Notes: a model not told the origin generated them from the sequence alone. Positions 1 to 7,274 are shown, counted from the first letter of the stretch. The stretch is 14,026 nucleotides of DNA from Lysobacterales bacterium (GCA_021648045.1 JAKITM010000057.1:1-14026), one strand, 5' to 3'. Made by a program: numbers and translations.

Positions 1-2
1 AT

Positions 3-140
3 AGTTGGTTAAAGGAGATCAACAACTTTTCATCTAAGGGTTTTACAGCTGTTGGTACGGTTGAACAATTACGCCAGTTTTGTTCCGCTGTTGGAAAGCG
101 GTGGAATCATGGGTTAAAGCTTATTCCAGCTTTGGAATAA
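3..140 (+). CDS. Possible 3' end of an unidentified plus-strand gene (partial)
   Basis: A reading frame is open from the left edge and stops at TAA 138-140, giving 45 residues that begin SWLKEINNF and end KLIPALE. The composition (mixed charged, aromatic and hydrophobic residues) looks protein-like, and the frame would converge on the pst operon, leaving about 250 bases between the two stop codons. I do not recognise the family. A frame of this length is open by chance fairly often, so it may be no gene at all. The stop codon lies inside a 9-bp hairpin. Extending the sequence leftwards would settle it. Confidence 0.33.
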   Translation, partial: SWLKEINNFSSKGFTAVGTVEQLRQFCSAVGKRWNHGLKLIPALE

Positions 141-141
141 G
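120..141. repeat. Perfect 9-bp hairpin with a 4-base loop
   Basis: CTTATTCCA (120-128) and TGGAATAAG (133-141) are exact reverse complements around the loop GCTT. On the plus strand the right arm contains the stop codon of the possible gene ending at 140. Neither side has a convincing T tract: the plus strand continues GAAAACC, and the minus strand continues with only three T. It could be a weak terminator or an mRNA 3'-end structure, or be due to chance. Confidence 0.4.
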
Positions 142-213
142 GAAAACCACTTTAGAAGACACTTCGACGGGTTTACTGTTGAGGCTTTTATGTGGCTTGG
201 TTATAGAAAACGG

Positions 214-238
214 GCTATTCCGTGCATTCCTGAATAGC
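214..238. terminator. Weak candidate bidirectional terminator hairpin
   Basis: GCTATTC (214-220) pairs exactly with GAATAGC (232-238) across an 11-base loop. On the minus strand the stem is followed within a few bases by TTTTCT, and on the plus strand by GCAACGCTTTTA. It lies 155 bases past the stop of the last pst gene and about 75 bases past the possible plus-strand gene, where a shared terminator between converging genes would be expected. The T tracts are short and the stem has only three G-C pairs, so support is weak. Confidence 0.25.
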
Positions 239-321
239 GCAACGCTTTTAGGGCATCCCTCTGTGAGAGAAAATCAGAACGAAAAATCGTCAAATCCCTT
301 ATCCAGCAAAGAGCAGCAGTT

Positions 322-360
322 TTTATTTGACGCCTGTCCTTATTTACAGTTCTTATTTAC
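322..360. repeat. Short direct repeats of TTATTT
   Basis: CTTATTTAC occurs twice, at 339-347 and 352-360, with a 13-base period; a third TTATTT lies at 323-328. Between the first and second copies is GACGCCTGTCC. The rest of the noncoding stretch 141-392 shows nothing further that I can support apart from the hairpin at 214-238. This string resembles sequences I associate from memory with ends of REP-associated or IS200-like elements in gammaproteobacteria, but no transposase gene is visible here. Confidence 0.35.
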
Positions 361-392
361 ACGCCCTAGTGGAAACAACTCCCCTGCCCGCT

Positions 393-1199
393 CTATCCGT
401 AACGACCTTCAATGTAATCAGCGGTTTCTTGATGTTTTGGTGTCAGGAACATTTCACCGGTCTCCCGATGTTCGATTACCTTGCCCATCAACATAAAGAT
501 ACATTCTTCGCTAGCACGACGCGCCTGTGCCATGTTGTGGGTAACAATAAGGATGGTGTACTTGCCGCGTAATTCCCATAGCAGTTCTTCAACAGCCTCC
601 GTACCTTTCGGATCGAGTGCGGAACAAGGTTCATCCATTAACAGCACACGGGGTTTAACCGGCAACAATCGGGCGATACAGAGTTTTTGCTGTTCTTCCA
701 ATGAGAGTGCAGTGGCTTTGATATCCAGACGGTCTTTTACCTTGTCCCATAACAATACTTGCTGGAGCGCGTTTTCTACGATTTCATCCGCGGCTGCTTT
801 GCTGGTTTTACCGGCGGTATGTATTGAATGCCCAAAAAGGATGTTTTCGCGAATAGAAATAGGCAGTGGATTCGGTCGTTGAAATACCATGCCTACCTGT
901 TTGCGAACCTGCAGAATTTCAACATCAGGTGCGAAAATATTTTCACCCATGATATCTACTTTGCCTTCTATGCGAACATAATCCAAGCGTTCGTTGATGC
1001 GGTTCATGGTGCGCAAAAAAGTGCTTTTACCGCAACCGGATGGGCCGATCATTGAAGTAATAATGCCCTGCTTAATCTTCAGGTCAACATCAAATAATGC
1101 CTGAAAAGTACCGTACCAGAGATTAAGCTTGCTGGTGTTGATTGCCAATTGATTATTTACCTGGCTATCTATTGAATTATTTTGTTGTTCTACTTGCAT
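393..1199 (-). CDS. pstB: PstB2, phosphate ABC transporter ATPase with an altered signature motif
   Basis: Cytoplasmic ATPase subunit of the high-affinity phosphate importer; it would dock on PstC/PstA and hydrolyse ATP. At 268 residues it is near the usual PstB length. Seen: Walker A GPSGCGKS (52-59), Q-loop Gln107 in VFQRPNPLP, Walker B LLMDEP (186-191), the D-loop SALDP, the switch His221 in VTHNM, and the PstB-typical C-terminal DYIEGRYG. The ABC signature, normally LSGGQ, reads LSLEEQ (165-170), so the two glycines that contact ATP in the partner site are lost; translation of the DNA confirms this. The start ATG overlaps the preceding stop (TAATG), with AGG 8 bases upstream. It is the last gene of the operon. 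The partner PstB1 keeps LSGGQ but has lost residues this protein retains, so the two probably form a heterodimer (inference). Confidence 0.93.
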   Translation of the reverse strand: MQVEQQNNSIDSQVNNQLAINTSKLNLWYGTFQALFDVDLKIKQGIITSMIGPSGCGKSTFLRTMNRINERLDYVRIEGKVDIMGENIFAPDVEILQVRKQVGMVFQRPNPLPISIRENILFGHSIHTAGKTSKAAADEIVENALQQVLLWDKVKDRLDIKATALSLEEQQKLCIARLLPVKPRVLLMDEPCSALDPKGTEAVEELLWELRGKYTILIVTHNMAQARRASEECIFMLMGKVIEHRETGEMFLTPKHQETADYIEGRYG

Positions 1200-1999
1200 T
1201 AGCCAAACCTGCCTTCAACATAGTCCCGGGTGCGCGGGTCACTGACTTCACCGGTAAACAAATCCTCAGTAATACCAATATCCAGGCACTTACCATCGAG
1301 GAAAAAAGCGGTCCTGTCTGCCAGTCGCCGGGCTTGTTGGACCAGATTAGTTACCAGGATAATTGTCATCTCTTGTTTGAGTTCCTTGAGCACATCTTCA
1401 ATCCGCATAGTGGTGACCGGATCCACCGCAATGGAGAACTCATCCAGCATTAACAGTTCCGGTTCCTGTGAAAGTGCTCGGGCGATAGTAAGGCGTTGCT
1501 GTTGGCCACCGGAAAGTAAACTACCCAGCGAATCAAGGCGATCTTTTACTTCATCCCACAAGGCTGCTCGGCGCAAACAGCGCTCGACGATGACATTTAA
1601 CTCAGCTTTGTTGTTCTCGCCGGATAAGCGCGGTGCAAGTGCAACATTGTCATACACAGAAAGCGGCAAACCTACCGGCAAAGGAAAAACCACGCCAATT
1701 CGGCTACGCAAGCCGTATACATTGCGTACTTTGCTGATGTCATGACCACTAAATTCGATAAGACCATCAACCTGCATTTCCGGATTAAACAAATCCATCC
1801 GGTTAATCGCCTTTAAGAACGATGTTTTGCCGGCATTCGCAGGACCAATAATACCGAAAATTTCATGTTCGTGTATATCTAATGAAATATTATCTAGCGC
1901 GGCCTCTTGTCCGTACTTAATACTTAGGTTTTTTACGCCCAACTTGATGGGTGTTGCGGTTGAAGCCATTACTTCCACTTGTGAATCAGGAGTTACCAT
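1199..1999 (-). CDS. pstB: PstB1, phosphate ABC transporter ATPase with degenerate Q- and H-loops
   Basis: Second PstB-family ATPase of the same operon, 266 residues. Seen: Walker A GPANAGKT (52-59), a canonical signature LSGGQQQRL (162-170), Walker B LLMLDE (182-187) with the catalytic Glu187 kept, and a C-terminal DYVEGRFG. Three conserved positions are changed: the Q-loop Gln is Pro106 (VVFPLPVGLP), the Pro after the Walker B Glu is Phe188 (DEF), and the switch His is Asn218 (VTNLV, codon AAT). These changes weaken only the Walker-side half-site and leave the signature intact, the reverse of PstB2. Its ATG lies inside the end of pstA (ATGGTAA, 7-base overlap), with GAGG 9 bases upstream, implying translational coupling. 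The open frame and intact core argue against a pseudogene. Confidence 0.92.
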   Translation of the reverse strand: MVTPDSQVEVMASTATPIKLGVKNLSIKYGQEAALDNISLDIHEHEIFGIIGPANAGKTSFLKAINRMDLFNPEMQVDGLIEFSGHDISKVRNVYGLRSRIGVVFPLPVGLPLSVYDNVALAPRLSGENNKAELNVIVERCLRRAALWDEVKDRLDSLGSLLSGGQQQRLTIARALSQEPELLMLDEFSIAVDPVTTMRIEDVLKELKQEMTIILVTNLVQQARRLADRTAFFLDGKCLDIGITEDLFTGEVSDPRTRDYVEGRFG

Positions 2000-2862
2000 T
2001 TCTTTTTGCCTCGCAGATACATTCGCAATGCGATTGAAACACTATTCATAATTAATACCAGCCCAATAAGCACCAAAGCCACGCCATAGGGAACAGCCGC
2101 TGGCATTTCCGGTACCTGTGTGGATACCACATACAAATGTAGCGATAGCGCCATGGTTTGGTCAAACACACCCTGAGGTAAGAAAGGCAGGAAAAACACT
2201 GCACCGGTAAACATGATCGGTGCGGTTTCGCCAGCTGTACGGGAAACCTCAAGAATAACTCCGGTAAGAATACCGGTAACCGCATTGGGTAAAACAATTC
2301 GGCGAATAGTTTGCCAGCGGGTCGCGCCCATATTCCAGCAAGCCTCACGGAAAGCCATGGGCACGGCTTGCAGGGACTCACGGGTAGCAACAATCACGAT
2401 AGGCAGGGTCATAATAGCCAAGGTTAAACTAGCTGCTAGGATACTTGTGCCAAAGCGGAAGAAAATAACAAATGCACCAAGACCAAACAACGCATGCACA
2501 ATGGATGGCACACCGGCGAGGTTGATAATGGCAATATTAATGGCTCTGGTAAACCAGTTATTGGGCGCATACTCGCTAAGATAAATTGCCGCAGCAACCC
2601 CCAGCGGCACAGATGCCAGCAAGGCTCCTATTACCAGTAAAATAGTACCGAGCAAAGCCGGGAATATACCGCCTGCGGTCATACCATTAGTAGGATTTGC
2701 AAACAGAAATTCAAATGAAATAACTGGAGCACCCTTATAAATTAAGGTGCTAAGCACAATGATAACCGGCAAAATCAATAATGCAGTCATCGAGCCGAAA
2801 AGGAATCGAAACAGCTTTTGACGGCTGAGGTTTCTATGATTAACTGGGGTTGCTTGAAACAT
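1993..2862 (-). CDS. pstA: PstA, phosphate ABC transporter permease
   Basis: Inner-membrane permease that pairs with PstC to form the phosphate pathway. The 289 residues show about six hydrophobic segments, the first at roughly 20-42, and the cytoplasmic EAA loop FREACWNMGATRWQ (171-184), through which ABC ATPases dock on permeases. The segment SRTAGETAPI (207-216) is typical of PstA. The ATG at 2862 follows the pstC stop by 5 bases and has AAAGG 9 bases upstream. The stop lies inside pstB1. The length is normal and nothing is odd. Confidence 0.95.
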   Translation of the reverse strand: MFQATPVNHRNLSRQKLFRFLFGSMTALLILPVIIVLSTLIYKGAPVISFEFLFANPTNGMTAGGIFPALLGTILLVIGALLASVPLGVAAAIYLSEYAPNNWFTRAINIAIINLAGVPSIVHALFGLGAFVIFFRFGTSILAASLTLAIMTLPIVIVATRESLQAVPMAFREACWNMGATRWQTIRRIVLPNAVTGILTGVILEVSRTAGETAPIMFTGAVFFLPFLPQGVFDQTMALSLHLYVVSTQVPEMPAAVPYGVALVLIGLVLIMNSVSIALRMYLRGKKKW

Positions 2863-2867
2863 ATTTA

Positions 2868-3797
2868 TTAGCCTTTGCGGACATCACGGATGATCAAATC
2901 CGCTATCAGGTTAATGATGAAAGTAATTACAAACAGTGAAATACCAATGGTAAACAAGGCCTGATAATGCTGTGAACCTACGGCGGTTTCACCCAATTCG
3001 GCAGCAATGGTTGCGGTTAGTGCACGCACCGAATCGAAAATACTGCCTGGGATATTTATCGAATGTCCTGTGGCCATTAACACCGCCATGGTTTCACCAA
3101 AGCCACGGCCTACGCCCAACAGAACCGCGCCTAACAAACCATTCTTCGCAGCTGGTAAAACAACTTTAAATATTACCTGCCAGCGGGTAGCACCCAAGGC
3201 TTCGGCTGCTTCACGGTAACGATCGGGGACTGCTTTTAAAGCATCTTCGGCAATTGAGGTCATTATTGGTGCCGCCATTAAACCGAGAATAATGCCGGCA
3301 TTCAACACACTTAAACCTACCGGCACATCAAAGAGGTCAATGATTAAGGGATTCATCATCGTCAGGCCGATAAAGCCCCAGACTACCGATGGTATAGCCG
3401 CCAATAATTCAACGGTAATTTTAAGGTATTCGCGGGTTTTTCCGGTGGCGAACTCAGCAATGTAAATAGCTGTGCCCAAGGAAAATGGAATCGCAATCAG
3501 CATGGCCAGTCCGGTTACACTGGCGGTGCCGGCGATTAAGGCTAAAATGCCGTATGTGGTTTGTTTTTCTGAGGTTGGTCGCCAGTTTTGCGAGAAAAAG
3601 AACTCGGTGAAACTAAAGTCACCAATGATAAAACCAAGGCCTTCTTTGGTGATAAAAACAAAGATCCCGATGATAAATATAACCGCTGAAATACCACCAA
3701 CAAAAACCAGCAGCTGTACCGCCTTATCGATATACCAAGCACGGTTCAGTCGATCAAAATCGACAGCTCTCGGTGGTTGACTGTGTTGTTTGTTCAT
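2868..3797 (-). CDS. pstC: PstC, phosphate ABC transporter permease
   Basis: Second inner-membrane permease of the phosphate importer. The protein is 309 residues from ATG 3797, with a cytoplasmic N-terminus of about 25 residues, a hydrophobic first segment (about 27-50), further membrane segments, and the EAA loop YREAAEALGATRWQ (194-207). VGRGFGETMAVLMATG is characteristic of PstC. A TTG at 3800 would add one residue; I prefer the ATG, with AGG 8 bases in front of it. The start follows the phoU-like stop (TGA 3804-3802) by only a few bases, so the two are probably co-translated. Confidence 0.95.
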   Translation of the reverse strand: MNKQHSQPPRAVDFDRLNRAWYIDKAVQLLVFVGGISAVIFIIGIFVFITKEGLGFIIGDFSFTEFFFSQNWRPTSEKQTTYGILALIAGTASVTGLAMLIAIPFSLGTAIYIAEFATGKTREYLKITVELLAAIPSVVWGFIGLTMMNPLIIDLFDVPVGLSVLNAGIILGLMAAPIMTSIAEDALKAVPDRYREAAEALGATRWQVIFKVVLPAAKNGLLGAVLLGVGRGFGETMAVLMATGHSINIPGSIFDSVRALTATIAAELGETAVGSQHYQALFTIGISLFVITFIINLIADLIIRDVRKG

Positions 3798-3801
3798 CAA
3801 C

Positions 3802-4857
3802 TCAACCTGCCTCTGAGCCTGCCAACAGCGTCATTAGCTGTTGTATTTCATCACGCAGCAACCGATATTGCTGTGAACGGTCATCACCTGCAGTTACATT
3901 CCAGTTCAGCGCGGAGGTGTGGAAAGGGATTTTATCCAGATAGTCTTCTACCTTGCCATTGAGGCTTACCACTACGGTATATTCACCCAGGTCATATTCA
4001 ATGACTTCAAGTTGTTCGGTTTTCAGATCCTCATCCGGCAAACCTGTTTGCTCTAGGAACTGCTGTAGTTCGCTGCTTATGTCTTCAGAAGCGCCTGCAG
4101 TTGATGCCATAAAATAACCACTTTGCGGGTAATTTTTACGGGCAATAGCGGTGGCTAGTTGAGCAACTCCGGATGCTGCTTGATCAAGGAATAATATCCG
4201 GTATGTTTTCGGCATTTTAGCGATGCCTTTAACTGCATAGACTGTCTGGTCACAGATATTTTTAGCCTGATCCGCAACTCGTTTTAGTAAACTGAAAACT
4301 ACGAAAATGGCCATCATTGTGGCCCCGTCCATACGCTCATCTTGCGCATACAGGGTTTCGTACAAACTGTCCATACCACCCTCAACTCGCTTGGCCATTT
4401 GCATCAAGGCGATTGCGGCTTCTGCATTACCATCGCGGAAAGATTTGCGCGATTCAGCGAGGATTGCGATGGATTCATCAAATAATAAATCAATACGGTT
4501 AGCCAGAGCTTCAGGCAGCGGCACTTTAAGCTGTAGGGCTTCACGGCAAATAGTAACCGCATAATCCCCTACCCGTTCCAGCGCAACATTCACACGCGAG
4601 GTTGAGGCCAGTTCGCGTAAGGGTCCTGCACCGGGCAAATGCCTAGCAATAAATGTATGACAGAGACGGTCGCACTCGCGGGAATCCCGGTTGATCGGCC
4701 CATCGGCAAGTACTGTTGCATAAGCCAGTTCAGCGTCCCGTAATATCAAAACTTTTTTGGCATTACGCAAAGCAGCTTCAACATCTTCGCCAAGCTGCCA
4801 CAAACCGGCACGGATGGCCTGCAGGTCGTTATCCATACGCTCTTCAAAATGACTCAT
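3802..4857 (-). CDS. phoU: PhoU-family regulator fused to an inactive LMW phosphatase/ArsC-like domain
   Basis: PhoU proteins link Pst transporter activity to the PhoR-PhoB system and normally have about 240 residues; this one has 351. Residues 1-215 form two PhoU three-helix repeats. The first has the metal-binding motif ERVGD (94-98); the second reads KRVAD (192-196), with the first acidic residue replaced by Lys. From 219 the chain resembles low-molecular-weight protein tyrosine phosphatases and thioredoxin-type arsenate reductases: a first strand YRILFL, then STAGA, YDLGEYTVVVSL, an aromatic LNWNV and a final YRLLRDEIQQL helix. The phosphate-binding loop CX5R is not conserved: Asp225 stands at the Cys position and Val231 at the Arg position (DQAASGV), so phosphatase activity is unlikely. 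The start has AGGA 8 bases upstream. Its place between pstS and pstC is unlike the E. coli order, where phoU comes last. The domain assignment is by eye. Confidence 0.88.
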   Translation of the reverse strand: MSHFEERMDNDLQAIRAGLWQLGEDVEAALRNAKKVLILRDAELAYATVLADGPINRDSRECDRLCHTFIARHLPGAGPLRELASTSRVNVALERVGDYAVTICREALQLKVPLPEALANRIDLLFDESIAILAESRKSFRDGNAEAAIALMQMAKRVEGGMDSLYETLYAQDERMDGATMMAIFVVFSLLKRVADQAKNICDQTVYAVKGIAKMPKTYRILFLDQAASGVAQLATAIARKNYPQSGYFMASTAGASEDISSELQQFLEQTGLPDEDLKTEQLEVIEYDLGEYTVVVSLNGKVEDYLDKIPFHTSALNWNVTAGDDRSQQYRLLRDEIQQLMTLLAGSEAG

Positions 4858-4914
4858 ATCTAATTCCTAAATATCCTGTAGTCTGAACTTTCTTAAATCA
4901 TGTTTAATTAATTA

Positions 4915-5796
4915 TTAACAGCTGACTTCTGAGGCCGGCGCATAACCCTTATTGACAATAATGCACTGGCCTTGCTTACTTTTTATCCAGCTCAAGTATT
5001 CGCCCACATAACCTTCTGGTTCACCACTGGTGTACATAAACAGAGGGCGGGCGATCGGGTAGCTTCCATTACTGGCAGTTGCCACTGTTGGACTAGTGCA
5101 ATCACCGCCTGTTTGCTGCGCCACACAGGCAAGCTTGAGATGGTCGGTGACATAGGCAAGGCCGCTATAACCAATAGCACAAGGGGTTTTTTCCACTAAC
5201 TCTGCAACATCTTTGGAACCATGAAGGTCGCGTGTGCCGAGCCGGAAATCATCGATTCCGAGAATAACCTTGCGAAAATAAGCATAGGTGCCAGAGTTGT
5301 TTTGTCGGCTAATAACAACAATTTCCTGATTTTTACAGCCAGGCACTTCGACTCCCAAATCTGTCCATTTGGTAAAACTTCCACCGTCTCCGTAAACCTC
5401 CGCCAGTTGCGGAATGCTGATTTCGTTCAGTGGGTTATCTGCGTGTAGATAAACTGCCAATGCGTCATAACCTACAACATGCCGGATCGGGTCGTGTCCA
5501 CGATCTTTAGCCAGTTTGACTTCTTTGGCTTTCATCGCCCGACTGGAATTAGCAATATCTACCGTGCCGTTGATCAACGCAGCAATTCCTGTACCAGAAC
5601 CACCACCACTAACTGCAACCACAGTGTTGGGATCTATTTTTTGATAGGCTTCCGCCCAGGCCTGGGCCACATTTACCAGCGTATCAGAGCCTTTATTCTG
5701 GATAACTTGACGATCCTGTCCACCACCGCAAGCGCTGAGAAGAAAGGCTACTGCTGTAAGCGCAGAAGCAAGTAATACTGAATTAGGTTTTAACAT
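4915..5796 (-). CDS. pstS: PstS, phosphate-binding protein, predicted lipoprotein
   Basis: Substrate-binding protein that delivers phosphate to PstC/PstA. The 293 residues start with a lipoprotein signal: hydrophobic stretch 7-20 and lipobox LSAC with Cys23 as the lipidated residue. Gly at +2 does not signal inner-membrane retention under the enterobacterial rule. Phosphate-binding family motifs follow: NKGSDTL, SGGGSGTGI, DIANSSR and SRQNNSGTY. Six further cysteines in the mature chain could form disulfides in the periplasm. The ATG at 5796 is preceded by GGAG with a 7-base spacer. It is the first gene of the operon, about 40 bases after a PHO-box promoter. The 57-base gap to phoU is AT-rich and contains no clear terminator. 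Confidence 0.93.
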   Translation of the reverse strand: MLKPNSVLLASALTAVAFLLSACGGGQDRQVIQNKGSDTLVNVAQAWAEAYQKIDPNTVVAVSGGGSGTGIAALINGTVDIANSSRAMKAKEVKLAKDRGHDPIRHVVGYDALAVYLHADNPLNEISIPQLAEVYGDGGSFTKWTDLGVEVPGCKNQEIVVISRQNNSGTYAYFRKVILGIDDFRLGTRDLHGSKDVAELVEKTPCAIGYSGLAYVTDHLKLACVAQQTGGDCTSPTVATASNGSYPIARPLFMYTSGEPEGYVGEYLSWIKSKQGQCIIVNKGYAPASEVSC

Positions 5797-5803
5797 GGGT
5801 AGT

Positions 5804-5807
5804 CTCC
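5804..5807 (-). promoter_or_regulatory. Ribosome binding site of pstS
   Basis: GGAG on the minus strand lies 7 bases before ATG 5796-5794, a strong site that supports the chosen start of pstS. Confidence 0.75.
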
Positions 5808-5836
5808 GAGTATGAGCATAGTATTAATATCAGCAT

Positions 5837-5870
5837 ATGCTACTCTTCGATTATTACAGTTGTGTGACAA
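5837..5870 (-). promoter_or_regulatory. PHO box and -10 element of the pst operon promoter
   Basis: On the minus strand, TTGTCACACAACTGTAAT (5870-5853) matches 14 of 18 positions of the E. coli PHO box CTGTCATAAAACTGTCAY, with the two CTGT-type half-sites correctly spaced by 11 bases. Ten bases further on is TAGCAT (5842-5837), a 4 of 6 match to TATAAT at the distance expected when PhoB replaces the -35 element. Transcription would start near 5830, giving a leader of about 35 bases before pstS. A 6-bp inverted repeat AGTTGT-GTG-ACAACT overlaps the box. The prediction is that PhoB activates the operon under phosphate limitation. Confidence 0.75.
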
Positions 5871-5971
5871 CTAAAAGACTATGCCCATTTGTGGGTGATG
5901 GGGAAGCAGAGAGAAACACAAAGGCAGGATAAGTGAGTAAATCAGCCGATATTACACGGCGTTACAAGGCG

Positions 5972-7273
5972 TTATACAGACTTCGAATCGCTTTGCGAAT
6001 AACCCATCAACGCCAACACCCTGAGAAGAAACTCATGGCTGGTCTGGCGACGCATATTGCCCTGATAGCAGGCGGATTCACCAAAACTAAAACCCTCTAC
6101 TTTATTATCTAAAGCACCGGCTTGCCAGATCAATGAAGGTACCGGGTCGGCTGTATGTAAGCCACTATTGCTATCGGTAGAATGGTCAGCCGCCAAGGCG
6201 ATAACAGCGCCTGTATTTAACAGTGGCTTCAGTGCGGTATCCATGCGTTCGAGGAAATCCCGTTTTTGCAATGGGCGTAGATCATGCGAGCAAAGATCCG
6301 GTGCTTTTATATGTAAAAAAACCATATCATAGTCTGATAGTGCATCTATCACCGCACTAATTTTTGCTTCAAGATCGGTCTTAACTGTAGCAGTAAAACG
6401 AGGGTCTGTTATCGCCTCAAAACCGAAGACTCGCCCAAGCCCCAATACCGTATTACAACCGGAAACCACAGCCGCACTAACACCATGCTGTTTAACTGCA
6501 TTATCCAGTTCAAAGTGTGCTCCGGCACCGCGTAGAATGATACCGTTGGCGTTAAATTTACCGGCTTTAGTTCTGGCGAGATTCAGCGGGTGTTCTTTGA
6601 GCAGCTGATAGGCTAACTGAGTAAAGCGATTGATTTTCTCGGCGGTGAATTCCGCTGCCGCTGACAAACCCCGACAGCCAGCAACAGCTGCCGGCAAACC
6701 GCTATCACCCGGATCTGTATTGCTGATATCTGCACTCAAGCCAGGTCCACTCAGCACTAGCACTGCACGGTGTTGATCCGTTGGAAAAATACTGGTGCTG
6801 ATCCCATCACCAAGATCAATATTACTTAATGCTAATGCCAACTCTGCAGTACCAGAGCTAATTCGCCCTGCCCTGCGATCGCTAACCACTAAGCCATTGC
6901 TGCTTTGCTCAAGAGTGGCAAAGTTAGCTCGTAAGGCAACATCTCCGGCTGCCAACACATAGCCCGCCCCTGAAGCCTCAACCGGACCACGATGCAAATG
7001 CTCTGCTTGTTCTGGCAACAAACCAATTAACATACCGGTTCCGGAGTGTGTGTTGGCTATTTTGCCCGGTGCAATTGGGTCAACCACACCATATAGACCG
7101 TTAGCCGCTAGTTGGTCAAGCACGGGGGTATGCGCTGCTTCCAGTGGGGTTTTATTCGCCAATTCTGGCACGGGCAAATCACCAAGCCCGTCAATAATCA
7201 GCAAGACGCCAGGTTTTAATGCGGTTTTTGTAGCGTTTTTAGTGCGAACAGACGGCGTTGATAAGTGTTGCAT
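5972..7273 (-). CDS. Divergent archaeal-type phosphoglycerate mutase family protein (ApgM-like)
   Basis: Alkaline-phosphatase-superfamily protein of the cofactor-independent archaeal phosphoglycerate mutase type (COG3635), 433 residues, cytoplasmic. Seen: metal-binding Asp28 in LLIIDGLGD, KTPLEAAHTP (41-50), RGPVEASG (95-102), GDVALRANFAT (110-120), SDRRAGRI (131-138), HRAVLVL (168-174), and the metal ligands Asp326/His330 in HIKAPDLCSHD, Asp363-His364 in ADHST and His373. The loop that carries the nucleophilic Ser (SDxA type) reads NTHSGTGM (74-81), so Thr75 or Ser77 would have to serve. The substrate may therefore differ from plain 2-/3-phosphoglycerate. The ATG at 7273 is one base after the kinase stop; an upstream GTG at 7381 would overlap the kinase by over 100 bases and adds non-homologous residues. 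A role with the kinase in phosphoglycerate or 2,3-bisphosphoglycerate turnover is inference. Confidence 0.82.
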   Translation of the reverse strand: MQHLSTPSVRTKNATKTALKPGVLLIIDGLGDLPVPELANKTPLEAAHTPVLDQLAANGLYGVVDPIAPGKIANTHSGTGMLIGLLPEQAEHLHRGPVEASGAGYVLAAGDVALRANFATLEQSSNGLVVSDRRAGRISSGTAELALALSNIDLGDGISTSIFPTDQHRAVLVLSGPGLSADISNTDPGDSGLPAAVAGCRGLSAAAEFTAEKINRFTQLAYQLLKEHPLNLARTKAGKFNANGIILRGAGAHFELDNAVKQHGVSAAVVSGCNTVLGLGRVFGFEAITDPRFTATVKTDLEAKISAVIDALSDYDMVFLHIKAPDLCSHDLRPLQKRDFLERMDTALKPLLNTGAVIALAADHSTDSNSGLHTADPVPSLIWQAGALDNKVEGFSFGESACYQGNMRRQTSHEFLLRVLALMGYSQSDSKSV

Positions 7274-7274
7274 T

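Noticed and set aside
80..496. 138-codon plus-strand frame at the left end
   Set aside because: It runs into the 3' end of pstB2 on the other strand and shows no recognisable family; its end is antisense to well-conserved coding sequence.
1199..1999. PstB1 as a decaying pseudogene because of lost Q- and H-loop residues
   Set aside because: The frame is intact, Walker A Lys, signature and catalytic Glu are kept, translation is coupled to pstA, and the losses are exactly complementary to those of PstB2.
5941..5975. Terminator after the ApgM-like gene
   Set aside because: GGCGTTA occurs twice there as a direct repeat, not an inverted one, and no T tract follows.
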